Shown piece by piece: positions 52,640-53,893 of a stretch of DNA of 53,893 nucleotides (position 1 is its first letter; each line of letters starts with the position of its first letter). The notes beneath the pieces were generated by a model. It did no database searches. It saw only the letters and a list, made by a program, of their open reading frames with translations, and had not been told where the DNA came from. The stretch comes from Rhizobiaceae bacterium (GTDB lineage: Bacteria > Pseudomonadota > Alphaproteobacteria > Rhizobiales > Rhizobiaceae), in assembly GCA_028279875.1 (NCBI GenBank), contig JANQMU010000052.1:1-53893 (forward strand), in the 5' to 3' direction. The translations under genes were made by a program, and so were the position numbers.

Positions 52640-52740
52640 ATTATCCACCGAACTTGAAATTGTAAAGATTTTCTTTCTTGACCTGTTTTTTGTTAACCTA
52701 TTGTTTTTTATGAAAAAAATTTTGGGAAATATTTTCTTCG
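52640..52740. promoter_or_regulatory. AT-rich control region of the ABC-kinase operon
   Basis: The gap between the RpiR gene end (52743) and the binding-protein start is very AT-rich. It holds GGAAATATTTTC (52726-52737), one base short of a perfect palindrome, and a GAAAAAAATTTT stretch (52713-52724). Such GAAA-TTTC dyads suit RpiR-family operators. No exact promoter is assigned. Confidence 0.4.
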
Positions 52741-52742
52741 CG

Positions 52743-53600
52743 TCAAGAAAGCGATTGTCCGGGCTTCAGACCCGCTTTTATCTTTTGCAGCAGGTCCTCG
52801 CGATCAAGCGCAGCGCTTTGACCGATATGGAAGGCCAGCAACCCGATCACATAGTGGTAGGCGAAATGAGAAATGGAGGGTGTGTAGATGTCGATTTCCT
52901 CAAAAACCGATATCTCCAGATGAAGATGCGCCTCACGCGAAAGCGGCGTGTGGGGCGCAGTCATGCAAATCACCTGCGTGCCCTGCTCACGCGCCATGCG
53001 CGCCGCATCCAGGACCTCCTGCGAGCGCCCGGTATGGGAAATGCAAATGGCCACGTCATCGGGCTGAAGCAGGCTTGAGGATATGCGCGCGAAATGCGGA
53101 TCGGCATTGTAGGTCGCATCGAAGCCAAGCCGCATCAGACGCATGGCCATTTCGTTTGCGATGAGGCCGGAGATGGCGACGCCGAAAATCACGATACGCC
53201 GCGCTGAACGGATGGCGCCGATCACATCCACGAGTGCTTCCGCGTTCAGGCGCGAAAAAGTCGAGTTCAGCGCAGAAACAACCTGCTGGAGATAGAGGTA
53301 CTCCAGTCGGCCTTCGGCAAGCTCCGCCTCGTCCAGCGCCTGCACCGATTGATGGTAATAAGGACTTTGAGCACTTTTCGCCTGGGCAATGGAGAGCTTG
53401 AGTTCCCGAAACCCTTCAACGGCAAGCGCGCGGCTGAAGCGCGTCAGCGATGACGGCGAAACCTTGGCCGCTTCAGCGACCTGTGTAATGGAACTGCGAA
53501 GAAAGAAATCCGCGTCCGACAGAATAAGATCGGCAATGCGTTTTTCTGCCTTTTTCAGGCCCGGATAGGTTGTCGCTATGCGGCTGAAGATATCGTTCAT
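52743..53600 (-). CDS. MurR/RpiR-family regulator
   Basis: This 285-residue regulator has an N-terminal HTH_6 domain (about 1-77: SITQVAEAAKVSPSSLTRFS) and a C-terminal SIS sugar-phosphate domain (about 125-250: RRIVIFGVAISGLIANEMAM, VAICISHTGRSQEVLDAARM). SIS regulators sense a sugar phosphate, which fits the FGGY kinase product. It lies directly upstream of, and in the same direction as, the ABC-kinase operon. Confidence 0.9.
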   Translation of the reverse strand: MNDIFSRIATTYPGLKKAEKRIADLILSDADFFLRSSITQVAEAAKVSPSSLTRFSRALAVEGFRELKLSIAQAKSAQSPYYHQSVQALDEAELAEGRLEYLYLQQVVSALNSTFSRLNAEALVDVIGAIRSARRIVIFGVAISGLIANEMAMRLMRLGFDATYNADPHFARISSSLLQPDDVAICISHTGRSQEVLDAARMAREQGTQVICMTAPHTPLSREAHLHLEISVFEEIDIYTPSISHFAYHYVIGLLAFHIGQSAALDREDLLQKIKAGLKPGQSLS

Positions 53601-53655
53601 GGCAATAGATCGCTCAACAGGACCGCAGCACTCGTTAGGTCAGGCAGCACACGTT

Positions 53656-53893
53656 TTATTCTGACGCGCTGCAGATTTCGTTGACTGCCTCACACATGGA
53701 CTGAACAAAGACCTCCAGCATGGCCTCGCCCTTTTCAGCCGTCGCAAGCGTCGCATCGCCGAAAACGCCGCTTTGGCTCAGTTCACCCATCGGCCTGCCG
53801 CCCATGAAATAGCCCTTGTCCGCGGGTGGATACTCCCGCACGGCTTTGGACATGTCGACAAGATTTGGCGCCACGGCGAGCATCAGTGATGTT
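53656..53893 (-). CDS. Creatininase-family protein, C-terminal part
   Basis: The minus frame is open to the right edge and ends at 53656. The visible 78 residues start with TSLMLAVAPNLVDM, which fits the ETS(x)ML(A) helix after the metal-binding Glu of creatininase/creatinine amidohydrolase family proteins, and continue GRPMGELSQSGVFGDATLAT. Members hydrolyse cyclic amides or act in cofactor synthesis. The N-terminal metal site is outside the window. The gap of 55 bp to the RpiR gene suggests the same operon. Confidence 0.75.
   Translation of the reverse strand, partial: TSLMLAVAPNLVDMSKAVREYPPADKGYFMGGRPMGELSQSGVFGDATLATAEKGEAMLEVFVQSMCEAVNEICSASE

Overview
The window reads as a chromosomal or large-replicon segment of a GC-rich alphaproteobacterium. 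The dense set of TRAP, CUT2 ABC, dipeptide-type ABC and TctABC transporters, the GntR and RpiR regulators and the non-phosphorylated sugar pathways suggest a heterotroph of the Rhodobacterales or Rhizobiales type. No rRNA, tRNA or other taxonomic marker is present, so this placement is inference. I see no CRISPR, prophage or plasmid functions.

Left part (1-15.1 kb): the minus strand carries the N-terminal 4.65 thousand codons of a giant repeat protein that runs off the left edge. It has an N-terminal LEPR-XLL-type motif, about 17 PPC-like beta modules, 17 CARDB repeats, another PPC module and an IPT-like segment. Divergent from it is an orphan periplasmic adaptor (HlyD/RND type). Between them lies a near-perfect LuxR-type box whose spacing fits activation of the adaptor promoter, so this surface or secretion locus may be under quorum control.

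15.1-20.1 kb: a scar of decayed catabolic gene ends, then a leftward operon: UTRA-type GntR regulator, PEP mutase/isocitrate lyase-like lyase, and TRAP transporter dctP-dctQ-dctM.

20.4-29.3 kb: a divergent L-rhamnose cluster of the non-phosphorylated route. Leftward are a frameshifted L-rhamnose mutarotase (rhaM), a FadR-type regulator, L-rhamnose 1-dehydrogenase and rhamnonolactonase. Rightward are a CUT2 ABC importer, L-rhamnonate dehydratase (rhmD) and a 2-keto-3-deoxy-L-rhamnonate dehydrogenase-like SDR. The final diketo-acid hydrolase is absent. A 0.3-kb MITE-like element sits exactly in the permease stop codon.

29.6-46.3 kb: a second divergent locus. Leftward are a GntR (FCD) regulator, an SDR and a 2-keto-3-deoxy-L-arabonate dehydratase. 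Rightward is an apparently continuous operon of about 14 kb: dipeptide-type ABC importer (4 genes), aldo/keto reductase (aldose dehydrogenase type), enolase-superfamily protein, TctA-TctB fusion, TctC, formylglycine sulfatase, dienelactone hydrolase-like protein and a 3-hydroxyisobutyrate dehydrogenase-like protein. Three TTGATCAA palindromes lie in the shared control region. Together these genes could import and desulfate a sugar or sugar acid and degrade it by a Weimberg-like route. This is the best candidate in the window for an undescribed catabolic system.

46.5-53.9 kb: a leftward cluster for another carbohydrate: creatininase-family protein (cut by the right edge), RpiR regulator, CUT2 ABC transporter (binding protein, ATPase, two permeases) and an FGGY kinase. 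Many genes overlap by ATGA, TTGA or TGATG junctions, so the clusters are likely translationally coupled operons.
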